Assembly (NCBI GenBank): GCA_017441605.1
Contig: JAFRXD010000026.1
Location: 1-64,000 of the forward strand
DNA: 64,000 bases
Direction of reading: 5' to 3'
Source: Thermoguttaceae bacterium
Lineage (GTDB): Bacteria > Planctomycetota > Planctomycetia > Pirellulales > Thermoguttaceae
Made by a program: the position numbers and the translations under genes. The notes beneath the pieces are model-generated. The model saw only the letters and a list, made by a program, of their open reading frames with translations, was not told the origin of the DNA and did not search any database. Each line of letters starts with the position of its first letter. The first letter of the stretch is position 1. This document shows, piece by piece, positions 42,501 to 54,110 of the stretch.

Positions 42501-44781
42501 ACTCGTCGAGCTCGCGATTTTCCCAAGCCGCCCCCAGAATCCCCTTGGCGCGCCTTAAATCGGCGAGCGCGGAGGGGGACTTTCGGCGATCGCTCCCAAC
42601 CGCGCCGCGCAACGCGAGCGCTTTTCCGAGAATCGTTTGAAGCGCGGAGTCGGCGGAGTCCTCCTCGGCGCTCTTTTCCAGGAGCTCGACCGCCTCGTTC
42701 GTCGCGGCGATTCCGTCGCGAACGCGCCCGACTCTAAAGAGCGCGTTTCGGCGCTGGAGAAGGAGTTGCGCGTAGACGGGGTCGACGCGCTCGCGCTCCT
42801 CCGTCGAGAGGCGCGAGAACAGGGTCGCCAAATCGAGGCGAAGCGTCGAGGCCAAATCCCAGAGTCCAAAAGTCGCGCAAAGGTCGAACATCATGCAGTT
42901 CGAGATCGTCGCCTGAACGGACGGGGAGAAATTTTCGTCTTTCTTAACCGCCCAATTGAGGCATTGAACCGCCTCGTCCAAATCCCTGGCGGCTTTGGAC
43001 CAGCGCTTTTGCCACATATAGACCGCCGCTCGACGGCGCAAGGCGTTTTCGAGCCTCGAGCGCGCTAGGACGCGACGCGGCATAATGGAATCGTAAGTCA
43101 GGAATTTTTCGAGGGCTCCGATCGCGCGATCCAAGGAGGCGATCGCGTCGTCGCACTTGCCGCGCTGCGCGAGAACGTCCGCTTGCGCTTCCAGAAGTTG
43201 GGACAGGGGCGCGAAATACTCGTCCTCGTCGTAGGAGTAAAGCCGCTCCTCCGCCTCGATCGATTCCTCGAGCGCTCGATCCGCCCCGTCGGGGTCCCCT
43301 TTGGCGCGAAGCGCCCCGCTCAGTTGGAAAAGCGCGTTGACTTTTTCCGCCAAAAAGCGCTCCTGATCGGAGAACTGATCGAACGCCGCGACCGCCTCCC
43401 GATAGGCGGAAACCGCCTCGGCTCTCGCGCCAATTTTGGCGTAAGTCTCGGCGATTTGGGCCGTAACAAACCCAATGGCGGGAGCGATTTCGTCGCGTCC
43501 CTCGTCGAGCAACTCCTCGAAGATCGCTTTGGACTCCTGCAACGTCGAAAGCGCGGTCGAATCGGCGCCCAGCGTCGACAAATACCGCCCTTGAATCTGA
43601 AGAGCGGTCGCGAGCAGGCGCCGCGCCTCGGGGCGCCGATCCTCGTCCGCCCAGGCGCGAACGTAACTCAGGGCCTCGGAGGTCATATCGCCCGGCGGAA
43701 CCAAGCGATTGCGAACGTAAAAGAACGGTCGCTGCAAGATCGTCTGCGCCAAGAGTTCGGCGAAATTGTTTCCGTAAACGGGGGCGTCGGGCTCGGCGTC
43801 GATCGCCTCGCGCAAAATCGTCTCGGCCTCGTCGAGCGCCTCGAACGCGAGATCGCGCCGGTCGGCGTCCGCGGTCGCGGCTCGCTGCAAGAGAATCCGA
43901 ACCAACTCCTCCCTCGCCTCCTCGTTCCCGTCGGCGACAAGTCCGCGCAAATACTCGATTTTCTCGTCGTCGGGAACGGTCTCGTCGCTCAAATAGTCGA
44001 AATCGGGGCCGAAAAGGGGAAGCGCGTCGCTCTCGTCCTCCTCGACCTCGTCGGTTTCCTCGAGTTCGGGCGCGCCGCCGAACCCGACGGGGGGAGCGTC
44101 CGATTCGGGAAATTTGGGCGGATCGGTCGACTCGGAGGGCGCCTCGTCGCTCTTTTTGCGACGCCAGCGACGCGGAGCGTCGGGGGAATCGTCCTCTCGC
44201 TCGGGATTTTCGAGCGCGTCGGGGGGGTAGTTTCGATTGCGAAAGAACGCCCCGAAGAAATTCGCGCGAGAACCGGGGCGAGAGGCGTCCTCCCCTTGTT
44301 CGTCGTCGCGCTCCTCGCGGTCGTTCCAGCGAACGTCGAACGATTCGGGGCGATTTTCGTCCTCCTCGCCGTCGGAATCTTTCCAGCGCTCGTCGCCGGG
44401 ATCGTCGGGGGAGGCGAAAAGATCGCCGTCGGAATTGTCCTCGAAATTCCAGTAGTCCTCGCGCCATCGACCGCTCGCGTTTATCGACGATCCCCCTCTT
44501 CGCGCGCCTTCCGAGGAGTTCGAATCCTCGCTCTCGTCGGCGCGATCCGGCTCGGATTCCTTTTTGGCCGCCTCGTCGCGACGGGAGACGAACAGCGCGA
44601 CAAACTCGGAGAAAGCGCGAACGGCGGACGACAAACTCTCCCTAACGCCCTCGGATTCCGAGGGATCCGAGCTCGCGGAAAAGCGCTCGCTCGCGAGCCC
44701 CGCCGCGAGCGCGGCCGTAAAGAAGGCGCCAAGCGCGCTTAGAAGGTCAAACCCTGTGAACAAAACTGTCGCTCCCGTCAA
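39574..44781 (-). CDS. Giant TPR-repeat protein, 1735 residues
   Basis: An N-terminal hydrophobic segment (LFTGFDLLSALGAFFTAALA) is followed by about 250 residues of acidic, low-complexity linker, and then alpha-helical TPR-like repeats almost to the C-terminus (for example AVSAYREAVAAFDQF, DDAIASLDRAIGALEKF and ARDLDEAVQCLNWAV). No catalytic motif is seen, so it is likely a large scaffold anchored to the membrane. The start is uncertain: the frame opens with TTG at 44781 inside the MnmE-like gene (35-base overlap), and no ATG occurs for several hundred codons. Its stop overlaps the XRE-Vsr start. Confidence 0.72.
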   Translation of the reverse strand: MTGATVLFTGFDLLSALGAFFTAALAAGLASERFSASSDPSESEGVRESLSSAVRAFSEFVALFVSRRDEAAKKESEPDRADESEDSNSSEGARRGGSSINASGRWREDYWNFEDNSDGDLFASPDDPGDERWKDSDGEEDENRPESFDVRWNDREERDDEQGEDASRPGSRANFFGAFFRNRNYPPDALENPEREDDSPDAPRRWRRKKSDEAPSESTDPPKFPESDAPPVGFGGAPELEETDEVEEDESDALPLFGPDFDYLSDETVPDDEKIEYLRGLVADGNEEAREELVRILLQRAATADADRRDLAFEALDEAETILREAIDAEPDAPVYGNNFAELLAQTILQRPFFYVRNRLVPPGDMTSEALSYVRAWADEDRRPEARRLLATALQIQGRYLSTLGADSTALSTLQESKAIFEELLDEGRDEIAPAIGFVTAQIAETYAKIGARAEAVSAYREAVAAFDQFSDQERFLAEKVNALFQLSGALRAKGDPDGADRALEESIEAEERLYSYDEDEYFAPLSQLLEAQADVLAQRGKCDDAIASLDRAIGALEKFLTYDSIMPRRVLARSRLENALRRRAAVYMWQKRWSKAARDLDEAVQCLNWAVKKDENFSPSVQATISNCMMFDLCATFGLWDLASTLRLDLATLFSRLSTEERERVDPVYAQLLLQRRNALFRVGRVRDGIAATNEAVELLEKSAEEDSADSALQTILGKALALRGAVGSDRRKSPSALADLRRAKGILGAAWENRELDESSRLFLADFLRGKAISEFKVGEIAVAREDLALASRVVLEGLRRKNWGFFDFVNDLAISVARTTRVADSPKAALRVVKLWTRHIARLRRKYVETEWDPEDDDSERNRALVARFEGLFLNLRAARIEILTESRWDPEFAPYCDFGSLPEPLESREGERSESTPEEALQEKIESLRLQSDPAGREEISKRFVRERLGTDPRKRALFADLAAYSRVMRFRASEGDLSGLPLLVDALDKTTDLQLEADDAFAARSEALSAVRSVDAGLEVSRQKTPGFEPPPDFWVRSIPMRELLANLSARVYSECRDALALARGESSDGEPSPASETPSPDEPLPPELERLREETDDAYRKALDALRRAPISNSPNVVRAGGLGASYFAWLARTDRKEEGVAFAREEGEKLERRAEKGGRSPLDLLAVSIFYDSIARVARLDLEDDELAREALLKLVDALTEEEKHLGKAAIVTERFGNVYDRLAELDSDAGDMESALRRNREALERYEILVADGDDSARAYERFAKAARFLFENGNDADKRVAARLWRLARRRFESLDAKGRRDRVDAFWALASSAFEWFDAERNCFRAAREVLESLDAPMSDFPDFEAIRAYRRVEREYYRAIFWKKRLVWDRVAEAALAVLDDLEICREAIVKTETLSEREFARTYALNQTGRQIAIAASELCRARLELGDVEGAREAIKLGFERDRRDCEFDPVDSPFPETFFWKALRFGALWKNAFFAKIPGLRRFSRDEVDEFASVGDSTRALARRLLRTFEIVLDLDEKGFDVASREFAELAKEMKRSPSVDSFAEFSCLAVWSDALERRGQWKPALRASERALRLSFDSASITKYEEEERPFLRIDALRRAARCRFELGTSRERRRSERLARLALTLCEGALKNRRFCARPIYRSVLLLVARQELANGALDSALETTERVARAFERSEKTKLFPPTKEELETFRALEREVREKAAEGSSSREGNEDKETRK

Positions 44782-46018
44782 AATCCCGCTTCGCGCGCGC
44801 CCCGCGTCGCGTCGCGTCGCGCGCCTCTTTCAATAATTCCATTTGTCGCTCGTTCCAAACCTCGGGCGAGCGCCCCCGATCGTTTCCGGCGTCGACTTTT
44901 TCGACCAACGCGCGCGCCAGTCGGTCGAGCCCCGCGCCCGTTCGCGCGGAAACCTTGATCCAATCGCCCGGAGCGTCGAGCCAATCTCGACTCCGTTCCG
45001 ACTCCGGCAAATCGGTCTTATTGAGGACGCGAAGACCGTTTCTCGCCAGCCGCTCGGACGAATCTCCGAGAAATCGCGCGAAGGCGCGCTCCCCCTCTTC
45101 GCGACTCTTTCGAGCGTCGCAAACGAAGAGGGCGAAATTGGCGGTTTCGGCGCGCTCCGCGGCCAAGCGAGCGCCCTCTCGCTCGATCGGGTCGTCGGTT
45201 TCGCGCAAGCCGGCGGCGTCGACGAGCCTAAAATTCCAGCCGTCCAGAACGAGGGAGGCGCCCACTAAATCTCGCGTGGTTCCCGGAGTTTCGGAGACGA
45301 CCGCGCGCTCCCGCCCGAGGAGCGCGTTGAGCAAACTACTCTTGCCGACGTTCGGAGCGCCCAAAATGGGAACGACGATCGGCTCGACCAAGCGCCTCCC
45401 GCTAATTCCTCGCGCGATAAGGTCGTCGAGGAGCGCGGCGCGAGCGTCGAGTCGCGTCTCGGTCGACAAGGCGTCGAAAAAACGGCGCCAAAGCGCGGAC
45501 TGTCGAATCGCGATCTTGGCGATCCGATCGGTCGAGGCGCGAGCGACCAGCGTTTCCGACGCGTCGAAAAAAACCTCGCGAATCGGGAGTCCGAAGGCGC
45601 GATCCCATCGATCGTCGCGCCCGGGGGACTCTTCGCGCTCGACGCGGCGCGACCAAGAGTCGCCGTCCTCGAGAACGGCTCCGCGCGAGACGAAAAAGTC
45701 GATTATTCTCTCGACGACGCGATCCCCTCCGTGCGAGTCGATCTCGATGGCGTCGGGGGTTCTTCGCCGCAACACGATCTCGTCGGCGACGCCCCCCAGC
45801 TCGTCGAAACGAAACAATCCAAAATAGGGTCGGGAGGCGTTTTCCGGTCGAAAGCGGTCGAAACTCGGATCGTCCGGCTTTCCGTCGGCGCGACTCCAGC
45901 GCTCGCGAAAGGCGGTCCAAGCGCCGGAGCCCCTAACCCCGAGGACGGCCACGGCGGCGCGTCCTCTCGGCGTCAATCGAGCGACGGCGAACTCGGGAAA
46001 ATCTTTGTCCGCGCTCAA
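44747..46018 (-). CDS. MnmE-like tRNA-modification GTPase lacking the C-terminal CIGK
   Basis: MnmE with MnmG modifies the wobble uridine of certain tRNAs. This 423-residue protein has the N-terminal folate-binding-like domain (IDSHGGD), a helical part and the G domain: G1 GAPNVGKSS near 224, the GTTRD loop, DAAGLRE and NKTD. Known MnmE proteins end in a helix with CIGK, whose cysteine is needed for the reaction. Here the protein ends DFDGSDSFVHRV, with no CIGK. The start is TTG in a TTGA overlap with the upstream gene. It may be a planctomycete MnmE variant or a GTPase with another role. Confidence 0.72.
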   Translation of the reverse strand: MSADKDFPEFAVARLTPRGRAAVAVLGVRGSGAWTAFRERWSRADGKPDDPSFDRFRPENASRPYFGLFRFDELGGVADEIVLRRRTPDAIEIDSHGGDRVVERIIDFFVSRGAVLEDGDSWSRRVEREESPGRDDRWDRAFGLPIREVFFDASETLVARASTDRIAKIAIRQSALWRRFFDALSTETRLDARAALLDDLIARGISGRRLVEPIVVPILGAPNVGKSSLLNALLGRERAVVSETPGTTRDLVGASLVLDGWNFRLVDAAGLRETDDPIEREGARLAAERAETANFALFVCDARKSREEGERAFARFLGDSSERLARNGLRVLNKTDLPESERSRDWLDAPGDWIKVSARTGAGLDRLARALVEKVDAGNDRGRSPEVWNERQMELLKEARDATRRGARAKRDFDGSDSFVHRV

Positions 46019-47172
46019 CTTTCGACGCCTTTTTCGGAACCTTCGCCGGCCTTCGGCTCGGCGGCGGAGTCGCTTTTCGCGGAGTCTTGGGACGCGGAGT
46101 CAAACTCGGGCGCGCCCTTCCCGTCGAAAACGATCTTTTGAAGCGATCTGGTCTTCGCGCCTTTTGCGTCGGACGCGCAAGAGTCGCAAGGAGTTCCGTC
46201 GACGCTCCGTCTCAACATAACGTAAATCGCGCTCGAATAAACGACGGCGCAATTCGCGAGATAAACGAACGGAACGAGAACGATCGCGCCGAGCCAAAGC
46301 TCGGTCCAAACCCCGCCTCGAAAAGCGGATTCGACGCCCGGCAGCGCGTTGAACGATCCGACCGCGTAGACGCTGGAAAAAATCATCGCGCTCGGGAAAA
46401 CTACCGCCAAGACGACAAAAAATCCGAAAACGGTTAAAAGGAACGAGAAGAAACCGTAGATCGCGAAAAAGAGAAAGCGCTGAGTCGCGTAGGAAATCCC
46501 GCGCGATATCGCGTCGAAACAGTCGGAGCCGTCGGTCGCGACCGCGCAAAACGCGAGCGGAACCGTCAGCGCGAAAACGACGAACAGCGCGACTCCGAGC
46601 AAAGCCGCGAGCGCCGCGATCGGGGCGGACCAAACGCCGACCGCTCCCAAGCGCGGAAGCGCGATCGCGCAGACCCATCCGAAAAACGCCGTCGCCGGCG
46701 GCAAAGCGACGGGCAAAATTACCGAGCGAAACTTTTTTAGCCCGAATCGCAGCGCCGAGAAAATCGAAATTCGGCTCGAGCCGGTCAATCGAACCGCCGT
46801 CGAGCGCGCCAGAGCCAATGTCCACCAGACCATAAGGAACGCGGTCAATAAACTTCGGACGATCGGAAACAATTCCCAAGAGGAAAAGAAACCGAAACAG
46901 AGCTCGCAAACCGAACTAAGCGCGGCTCCGAACGTTTCGCTCAAACCTCCGTTGGAGGAGCCGCGCATACAGTCGTAGACGGCGAACGTCTCGGAAAGAG
47001 ACCAGTTCTCGACCCCGGTCGCGAACAAGAGCGCGAGGACCAAGGCTCCCAAAAGGAGAAACGCGGGAGAAAAGGTCGCGGAAAAGGCGCGAAAAAGAAT
47101 GGTCGGCGGGACCAGCTCTTGCCAGTCGACGCGTCGAATCGTCCCTTCGTCAATATCGGTAATCTGTTTCAT
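46015..47172 (-). CDS. Polytopic membrane protein
   Basis: This 385-residue protein has about seven predicted helices (first near residues 34-52; others around 113, 150, 185-215, 245-285 and 315-345) and a charged C-terminal tail of about 55 residues ending GEGSEKGVES. The cytoplasmic loop before helix six carries ATDGSDCFDAISRGISYAT, which looks like a conserved planctomycete signature. No transporter family is recognised. Its stop overlaps the MnmE-like start in TTGA, so it is the first gene of a four-gene coupled chain. Confidence 0.7.
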   Translation of the reverse strand: MKQITDIDEGTIRRVDWQELVPPTILFRAFSATFSPAFLLLGALVLALLFATGVENWSLSETFAVYDCMRGSSNGGLSETFGAALSSVCELCFGFFSSWELFPIVRSLLTAFLMVWWTLALARSTAVRLTGSSRISIFSALRFGLKKFRSVILPVALPPATAFFGWVCAIALPRLGAVGVWSAPIAALAALLGVALFVVFALTVPLAFCAVATDGSDCFDAISRGISYATQRFLFFAIYGFFSFLLTVFGFFVVLAVVFPSAMIFSSVYAVGSFNALPGVESAFRGGVWTELWLGAIVLVPFVYLANCAVVYSSAIYVMLRRSVDGTPCDSCASDAKGAKTRSLQKIVFDGKGAPEFDSASQDSAKSDSAAEPKAGEGSEKGVES

Positions 47173-47323
47173 CGCTCGTCGCTCCGCCTATACGGTTCGC
47201 TTATGGAAACGCGAGCGCTCTCGCGTCGTCGACTCGAGACGGAGCGCCCGTTCTCAGATTGTACGGCAAACTGGGAAAATATCAATAAGAGCGAGCGAAC
47301 CGGATCGCCGAAAAAGGGTCTCG

Positions 47324-47515
47324 CTAGTTTTCGCCGTCGGTCGGGGCGACTTGGGCGATCTCCTCTTCGAGTTTGTCCTCGTTGACCGTTTCGATCGAAT
47401 ACTCCTCGTCCGCCCAGCGCTTTAAGTCGATCGTCTTGCACCTGGCGGAACAAAACGGAAGAGCGGACTCAGGGGCGTCGGGGGGAACGACTTTGCCGCA
47501 AATGGGACAGCGCAT
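47324..47515 (-). CDS. yacG: DNA gyrase inhibitor YacG-type zinc-ribbon protein
   Basis: This 63-residue protein has the YacG pattern: CPICGK at C3/C6 and FCSARCK at C22/C26, followed by DLKRWADEEYSI and an acidic tail. YacG binds GyrB and blocks DNA binding in E. coli; that role here is inferred from family. It lies 13 bases after the FmdB-type gene on the same strand. Confidence 0.85.
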   Translation of the reverse strand: MRCPICGKVVPPDAPESALPFCSARCKTIDLKRWADEEYSIETVNEDKLEEEIAQVAPTDGEN

Positions 47516-47528
47516 CGCAAATTCCTCG

Positions 47529-47873
47529 CTATTTCTCGGTCTTGGCGCTCGAGCTCGATTTCTTCTCGGAACCCTTCGCCTTGGAGGTCGAGTCTTTCGA
47601 CTCCGATTTCTTGGCGCTCGACTCCGACGCCTTGTTCTCGGAAGATTTGGACTCCAAGGATGCGGAAGACGCGCTCGACGAACCTTCCGAGGATTTGTAG
47701 TCGGTGCAGTAGAAACCGTGCCCTTTGAAAATAATGCCCGTCCCGCCGCTAATAAGCCGACGCAACTTCTTGGCTCCGCAATTGGGACAGACTTCGGCGG
47801 GCTTGGCCGTCATCGAGTGAAATATCTCGACGTTTTGCCCGCAACCTTCGCAATGATATTCGTAAGTTGGCAT
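47529..47873 (-). CDS. FmdB family zinc-ribbon protein with a Ser/Lys-rich tail
   Basis: The first 45 residues form the FmdB/CxxC_CXXC_SSSS ribbon: MPTYEYHCEGCG (C8, C11) and VCPNCGAKK (C29, C32). The remaining 60 residues are a low-complexity Ser/Lys/Glu tail, common in this family. The molecular role of the family is not settled; it is often called a regulatory protein. It lies 75 bases downstream of grpE and 13 bases before yacG. Confidence 0.82.
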   Translation of the reverse strand: MPTYEYHCEGCGQNVEIFHSMTAKPAEVCPNCGAKKLRRLISGGTGIIFKGHGFYCTDYKSSEGSSSASSASLESKSSENKASESSAKKSESKDSTSKAKGSEKKSSSSAKTEK

Positions 47874-47947
47874 AGGATAACGATTCTATTCAACGCGCGT
47901 CCCCGGAAATCCGCGGGCGCGCGACGCGACGACTCGAACGCGACCGT

Positions 47948-48556
47948 TTATTCGGCGCTTTCTTCTCTAGTCTCGGGCTCCTTTTTCGGGGAGGCGAGCA
48001 CGACCTGGGCGGCGCGAACCACGCGGTCGTAAAGGGTAAATCCCGCTTTCAGCTCGACGATCACCGTGTTGGGCGGGTATTCGTCGGAGGCGGCGAACGC
48101 GACCGATTCGCAGAAATTGGGATCGAACGGCTTGTGAAGCGCGTCGATCTTTTTGACGCCGCGTTTCTCGAGGGTTTTGGCGAATTCGTCGCGAACCATT
48201 CGGACGCCTTCGACGACCGCTTGTCCGTTCTTGTCGGGCTCCTCGATGCTCAACGCCAAGCCGAGATTGTCCCAAACCGGCAGCATGTCGCGAATCAAAT
48301 CGAGAGACGCGTACTTTCGCTCCTCTTGCGCCAGTCTGGCGGTTCGATTGCGAAAGTTCTCCAACTCGGCCAAGGCGCGCAAGGCGCGATCGTTCGCGGC
48401 GTCCAAATCGGCCTTGAGTTTCTCGTATTCCGCGAGCGGGATCGTCGCGAATCGCTCTTCTTCGCTCGGCTCGGGGTTCGCCTCGGCGACGGCTTCGGCG
48501 AGCGAGTCGAGATCGGTCTCCTCAAAGTTCGGCATATCGTCTCTTGAATTGTCCAC
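47948..48556 (-). CDS. grpE: Nucleotide exchange factor GrpE
   Basis: GrpE releases ADP from DnaK in the Hsp70 cycle. The 202-residue protein has a long helix (AEYEKLKADLDAANDRALRA...ENFRNR) and the beta domain ending GFTLYDRVVRAAQVVLA, with DNLGLAL and PFDPNFCESV between. The start is GTG at 48556, preceded by a perfect GGAGG with 6-base spacing; the ATG seven codons on lacks a comparable site. It follows dnaJ by 53 bases; dnaK is not in the window. Confidence 0.93.
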   Translation of the reverse strand: MDNSRDDMPNFEETDLDSLAEAVAEANPEPSEEERFATIPLAEYEKLKADLDAANDRALRALAELENFRNRTARLAQEERKYASLDLIRDMLPVWDNLGLALSIEEPDKNGQAVVEGVRMVRDEFAKTLEKRGVKKIDALHKPFDPNFCESVAFAASDEYPPNTVIVELKAGFTLYDRVVRAAQVVLASPKKEPETREESAE

Positions 48557-48609
48557 TTCTTACCTCCGGCGCCAACCGTCGTCGGCGCCGCGTTTCCAAA
48601 AAGACACGG

Positions 48610-49833
<1,224 letters not shown>

Positions 49834-49850
49834 CTAAAAGGGGACGATGA

Positions 49851-49892
49851 AAGAAAAACGGATTCGCCCGAGGAAAGCGAGCGAATCCGTTT
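49851..49892 (-). terminator. Terminator between groL and dnaJ
   Basis: A perfect 12-bp stem (AAACGGATTCGC / GCGAATCCGTTT) with a 13-base loop runs into TTTTTCTTT on the minus strand. Confidence 0.75.
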
Positions 49893-49966
49893 CGTTTCCA
49901 ACTCGTTGCGATCAACCAAAATAGAACCGCGTCGAGGGCGATGGACTCGCGACGCGGACGCGAGAA

Positions 49967-51586
<1,620 letters not shown>

Positions 51587-51750
51587 TTATGTATTCTTAT
51601 GGGAAGGACGGGGCGCCAAGCGGATCTCTCGCGCCGGCCGCGTCTCTTCTTATTCAATCCAAGGGTGAAATCCCTCGCGCCGCGGCGATAAAGGCGATTC
51701 GCCATTGCCGGAGGAACGGCGGGGCGACGCGAGGAAAGTACGAAACGCGA

Positions 51751-52065
51751 TCACGCGGTCTTGACGACCTTGGCGAGAACGTCGCTTTCGCGCAGAATCT
51801 TATAAGTAACGCCGTCGACCTCGACGTCGGAACCGGAGTACTTGCCGTAAATCACCTCGTCGCCGACCGCGACGCTCATCTCGGCGATCTTGCCGTTGTC
51901 GAGTTGACGACCCGTTCCCGCCGCGATAACGACCCCGCGTTGCGGTTTCTCTTTCGCGCTATCGGGAAGGAAGATTCCTCCGGCGGTCTTTTCTTCGGCT
52001 TCCAAAGGCTCGACGACAATGCGGTCTTCCAACGGCTTCAGATTCAAGGATTTCTTAGCGGACAT
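51751..52065 (-). CDS. groS: Co-chaperonin GroES
   Basis: GroES caps the GroEL ring. The 104-residue protein has [25 protein letters not shown], with the mobile loop ([12 protein letters not shown]), and [18 protein letters not shown]. It lies between two groL genes, 109 bases after the first. It could serve one or both rings. Confidence 0.95.
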   Translation of the reverse strand: MSAKKSLNLKPLEDRIVVEPLEAEEKTAGGIFLPDSAKEKPQRGVVIAAGTGRQLDNGKIAEMSVAVGDEVIYGKYSGSDVEVDGVTYKILRESDVLAKVVKTA

Positions 52066-52174
52066 TTCAACGACCTTTCCGTATATCGATTATATTCGTA
52101 AATAATTTTCGTTATGGATTTTGCGGCGAGCGGCAACCGAAGCCCCGCTCGCTCGTTCAAGATTCGGCGCGGGA

Positions 52175-53827
52175 CTAGAAACCGCCCATGCCGCCGGGCA
52201 TTCCGCCGCCCATCGCGTTCGGATCGGGCGCGGGAGCCTCTTCCTTCGGAATTTCCGTGAGGACGCAGGAGGTGGTGAGCAATAGCGCCGCGACGCTCGC
52301 GGCGTTTTGAACGGCGACGCGAACGACCTTGGCGGGGTCGATCACGCCCGCTTCCACGAGGTCGCAGTAGGCGTCTTTATCGGCGTCGTAACCGTCGTTG
52401 GCGCCCTTCATTTGGCGAACGCGATTGACGACGACCGCGCCTTCGATACCGGCGTTCTTGGCGATTTCCTTAATCGGGGCCTCGAGCGCGCGCTTAACGA
52501 TGGCGACGCCGTAGTTTTCGTCTTCGAGCGGGCATTTGACGGAGTCGAGCGCGGACGCGGCGCGCAGCAGCATAACGCCGCCGCCGGGAACGACGCCCTC
52601 GTCGAGCGCGGCCTTGGTCGCGGCCTGGGCGTCTTCGTACAGGTACTTGCGCTCTTTGAGCTCCGATTCGGTCGCGGCGCCGACGTTGATGCGAGCCACT
52701 CCGCCCGCCAATTTCGCCAAGCGCTCTTGCAACTTCTCTTTGTCGTAGGAGCTCGTCGTCTTCTCGATCTCCGCGCGGATTTGTTGCGCGCGCGCGTCGA
52801 TGTCCTCTTTCTTGCCGGCGCCACCGACGATCGTGGTGGAGTCGCCGGTTACGACGATCTTCTTCGCCTTGCCGAGGTCGGAGAGTTGAACCGCGTCGAG
52901 CTGAACGCCGAGGTCTTTGTAGACCGCGGTCGCGCCGGTCAAAACGGCGATGTCGCCGAGCATCGCCTTGCGGCGGTCGCCGTAGCCCGGAGCCTTGACC
53001 GCGCAAACTTGCAGCATGCCGCGCAGCTTATTGACGACCAAAGTGGCGAGCGCCTCGCCCTCGACGTCTTCGGCGACGATGAAGAGCGGCTTGCTTTGCT
53101 TCAGGATTTGCTCGAGCAACGGAACGAGCGATTTCGCGTTGGAGATCTTGTCCTCGAAGACCAAGACGAGCGGATCGTCGAATTCGACCTTTTGGTCGTC
53201 GACGTTGGTGACGAAGTGCGGAGAAAGGAAACCGCGATCGAATTGCATGCCCTCGACGACGTCGACGTAGGTCTCGAATTGCTTGCCTTCCTCGACGGTG
53301 ATCACGCCGTTCTTGCCGACCTTAACGAAGGCGTCGGCCAAGATCTTGCCGATGGCGGGGTCGTTGTTGCCGGCGATGGTCGCGACTTGCTCGATTTCTT
53401 TACGGCTCTTGTCGCTGACGGGGGTGGCTTTCTTGTCGATGAATTCGCCGACGGCGGCGGCGGCTTTTTGGACGCCGCGAGAGAGCGCCATCGGATCCGC
53501 TCCGGCCGCGACCATTTTAAGACCTTCGAGGTAAATCGCTTCGGCCAAGACGGTGGCGGTGGTGGTCCCGTCGCCCGCCGTTTGGTTCGTCTTCGACGCG
53601 GCTTGCTTTACCAACTGGGCGCCAAGATTCTCCTCGGGATCTTCCAAGGAGATATCCTCGGCGACGGTAACGCCGTCTTTCGTAACCTTCGGAGCGCCCC
53701 AACCCTTGTCCAAAACGACGTTTCGACCGCGAGGACCCAAAGTGCTTTTTACGGCGCGAGCCAACTTCACGACGCCTTGAGCGATCGGATTGCGCGCGGC
53801 GTCATCGAACGACATTTTCTTTGCCAC
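52175..53827 (-). CDS. groL: Chaperonin GroEL, first copy (canonical tail)
   Basis: This 550-residue Hsp60 has the ATP-site features [10 protein letters not shown] and [11 protein letters not shown], and it ends in [11 protein letters not shown], the typical Gly-Met tail. The start codon is GTG at 53827, with GGAG 9 bases upstream and MAKKMSFDD following. No CIRCE operator is visible upstream, so HrcA control is not supported. It is the first gene of the groL-groS-groL cluster. Confidence 0.95.
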   Translation of the reverse strand: MAKKMSFDDAARNPIAQGVVKLARAVKSTLGPRGRNVVLDKGWGAPKVTKDGVTVAEDISLEDPEENLGAQLVKQAASKTNQTAGDGTTTATVLAEAIYLEGLKMVAAGADPMALSRGVQKAAAAVGEFIDKKATPVSDKSRKEIEQVATIAGNNDPAIGKILADAFVKVGKNGVITVEEGKQFETYVDVVEGMQFDRGFLSPHFVTNVDDQKVEFDDPLVLVFEDKISNAKSLVPLLEQILKQSKPLFIVAEDVEGEALATLVVNKLRGMLQVCAVKAPGYGDRRKAMLGDIAVLTGATAVYKDLGVQLDAVQLSDLGKAKKIVVTGDSTTIVGGAGKKEDIDARAQQIRAEIEKTTSSYDKEKLQERLAKLAGGVARINVGAATESELKERKYLYEDAQAATKAALDEGVVPGGGVMLLRAASALDSVKCPLEDENYGVAIVKRALEAPIKEIAKNAGIEGAVVVNRVRQMKGANDGYDADKDAYCDLVEAGVIDPAKVVRVAVQNAASVAALLLTTSCVLTEIPKEEAPAPDPNAMGGGMPGGMGGF

Positions 53828-54110
53828 AGCGGAATACTCCTTTATATATACGCGAATGTGAGTTTAAATTTCAATCGTAGCGCCGAGAATCCGACGTCCG
53901 AGCGCGACCGAGGGACGCGAGCCTTCGACGCGCTCGATTAAAAATTATGCAAAACGAGCGCCAAATCAACAATTTCTTTTTTTCCGCCCGCGCCGTCGGT
54001 CGCGCTTTGTTCCCTAGACGCGCGAAATCGGGTCTCTCGTTAATAGAAAAGCGAGAAAACGAGCTCCGCGCTCCTTCGGCGTCAAATTGGCAGGCGAATT
54101 CTTCGAGCGT

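Noticed and set aside
43183..44742. Long plus-strand frame within the giant TPR gene
   Set aside because: The residues are low-complexity Arg/Gly/Leu without domain features, and the minus-strand frame encodes regular TPR helices.
53840..53880. TTGAAA-18-TATATA promoter in front of the first groL (minus strand)
   Set aside because: The implied transcription start would fall on the ribosome site itself, leaving almost no leader, so I do not list it.
53828..54110. CIRCE or other heat-shock operator upstream of groL
   Set aside because: I looked for the TTAGCACTC-N9-GAGTGCTAA pattern and did not find it.
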